Origin: Corythoichthys intestinalis
Lineage: Eukaryota > Chordata > Actinopteri > Syngnathiformes > Syngnathidae
Direction: 5' to 3'
DNA length: 64,000 bases
NCBI RefSeq assembly: GCF_030265065.1
Contig: NC_080416.1
Span: 20,127,501 to 20,191,500 of the forward strand
The notes below the pieces were generated by a model. That model searched no databases and was not told where the DNA came from. It saw nothing but the letters and a program-made list of their open reading frames with translations. Shown here piece after piece: positions 63,125-64,000 of the stretch. The stretch's first letter is position 1. Each line of letters opens with the position of its first letter. A program made the translations under genes and the position numbers.

Positions 63125-64000
63125 CACTGCTGGCCAAAAGTATTGGCACCCCTGCAATTCTGTCAGAAAATGCTCAATTTCTCCCAGAAAACGATTGCAA
63201 TTCCAAATGCTTTGGTAGTAATATCTTAATTCATTTTGCTTGGAATGAAAAAACACAAAAGAGAATGGAGAAAAAAAAATCGTTATCATTTTACGCAAAA
63301 CTTTAAAAATGGGCTGGACAAAAGTATTGGCACCCTTTGAAAAATCATGTGATGCTTCTCTAATTTGTGTATTTAACGGCACCTGTTACTTACCTGTGGT
63401 ACATAACAGGTGGTGGCAATAACTAAATCACACTTGCAGCCAGTTAAAATAGATTAAAGTTGACTCAACCTCTGTCCTGTGTCCTTGTGTGTACCACATT
63501 GAGCATGGAGAAAAGAAGGAAGACCAAAGAACTGTCCGAGGACTTGAGAAGCTAAATTGTGAGGAAGCATGGGTAATCTCAAGGCTACAAGTCCATCTCC
63601 AAAGACCTGAATGTTCCTGTGTCTACTGTGCGCAGTGTCATCAATAAGTGTAAAACCCATGGCACTGTGGCTAAAAATTGATGAGAGATTTCAACGAAAG
63701 ATTGTGTGGATGGCGGATAAAAAACCTCGACTAACATCCAAACAAGTTCAAGCTGTCCTGCAGTCCGAGGGTACAACAGTGTCAACCCGTACTATCCGTT
63801 GGCGTCTGAATGGAAAAGGGACTCTATGGTAGTATACTAATACTGATGGTCAAGACTCTACCTGAACCAGAGACATAAAAAAGCCAGGCTGGAGTTTGCC
63901 AAAACTTACTTGAGAAAGCCAAAAAGAATGTTCTCTGGTCAGATGAGACAAAAGTAGAGCTTTTTGGGAAAAAGCGTCAATGTAGAGTTTACAGGATAAG
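63125..64000 (+). mobile_element. Tc1-like element, left part (runs off window)
   Basis: Begins CACTGCTGGCCAAAAGTATT after TA (63123-63124), with a second inner motif GGACAAAAGTATTGGCACCC near 63316, i.e. IR/DR-type TIR. From about 63506 the plus strand encodes MEKRRKTKELSEDLRS, then HTH-like text in more than one frame (KPRLTSKQVQAVLQSEG…STRTIRWRLN) and near 63937 WSDETKVELFG with the first catalytic Asp. Stops and frame changes make it a decayed copy. Confidence 0.8.

Overview
The window looks like teleost fish nuclear DNA. The host genes have vertebrate exon-intron structure with consensus GT/AG splice sites, the proteins align best with fish and other vertebrate families, and introns and intergenic DNA are packed with cut-and-paste transposons typical of ray-finned fish (many hAT-type elements with 8-bp target duplications, Tc1/mariner elements with TA duplications, PIF/Harbinger and TTAA-flanked elements). 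I cannot name the species from sequence alone; a percomorph-like fish is a guess.

Host genes, left to right: (1) marcksl1 on the plus strand (coding exons 4626-4712 and 5521-6078, poly(A) signal near 6880), complete, 214 residues. (2) and (3) Two complete tandem copies of a SLC6A19/B0AT1-type Na+-coupled neutral amino acid transporter, both on the minus strand: copy A (7922-16692, 12 exons, 614 residues) and copy B (20283-35120, 12 exons, 635 residues). The first eleven coding exons of A and B have identical lengths and phases, so they are tandem duplicates; B looks like the conventional transporter, while A has changed residues in the substrate-binding helix TM6 and a shortened C-terminal tail. 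(4) The 5' end of fhod3 on the plus strand (exon 1 48342-48506, exon 2 60884-60993, then off the right edge). marcksl1 and slc6a19 copy A converge; slc6a19 copy B and fhod3 diverge across about 13 kb of repeats.

Mobile DNA: 1-2158 is two hAT-type elements. Copy A introns hold a large fold-back element (arms 12063-12417 and 13394-13728), a composite TA-flanked element (9219-10061) sitting in one arm of another inverted repeat, and a TTAA-flanked element (14441-15984). The A/B spacer is mostly a triple-nested hAT (16928-19465). Copy B introns hold a self-nested mariner-like element (21635-23036), three related internally deleted or fused Tc1 copies, a young Tc1 with a nearly intact DD34E transposase (28760-30369), a hAT relic (30477-31746) and a TTAA-type element (26459-28017). 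The B/fhod3 intergenic region carries a Penelope-like retroelement relic, a Harbinger relic with a MADF domain and several hAT elements. fhod3 intron 1 carries a multi-level nest at 53029-56240, and the window ends inside another Tc1.

The most useful leads are the TM6 pocket substitutions in transporter copy A, a near-consensus HNF1-like site upstream of copy B, the fused Tc1 dimer with a shared internal deletion, and a composite element whose two copies share the same internal nesting junction. I found no clear new multigene system; the novelty is in paralogue divergence and transposon architecture.
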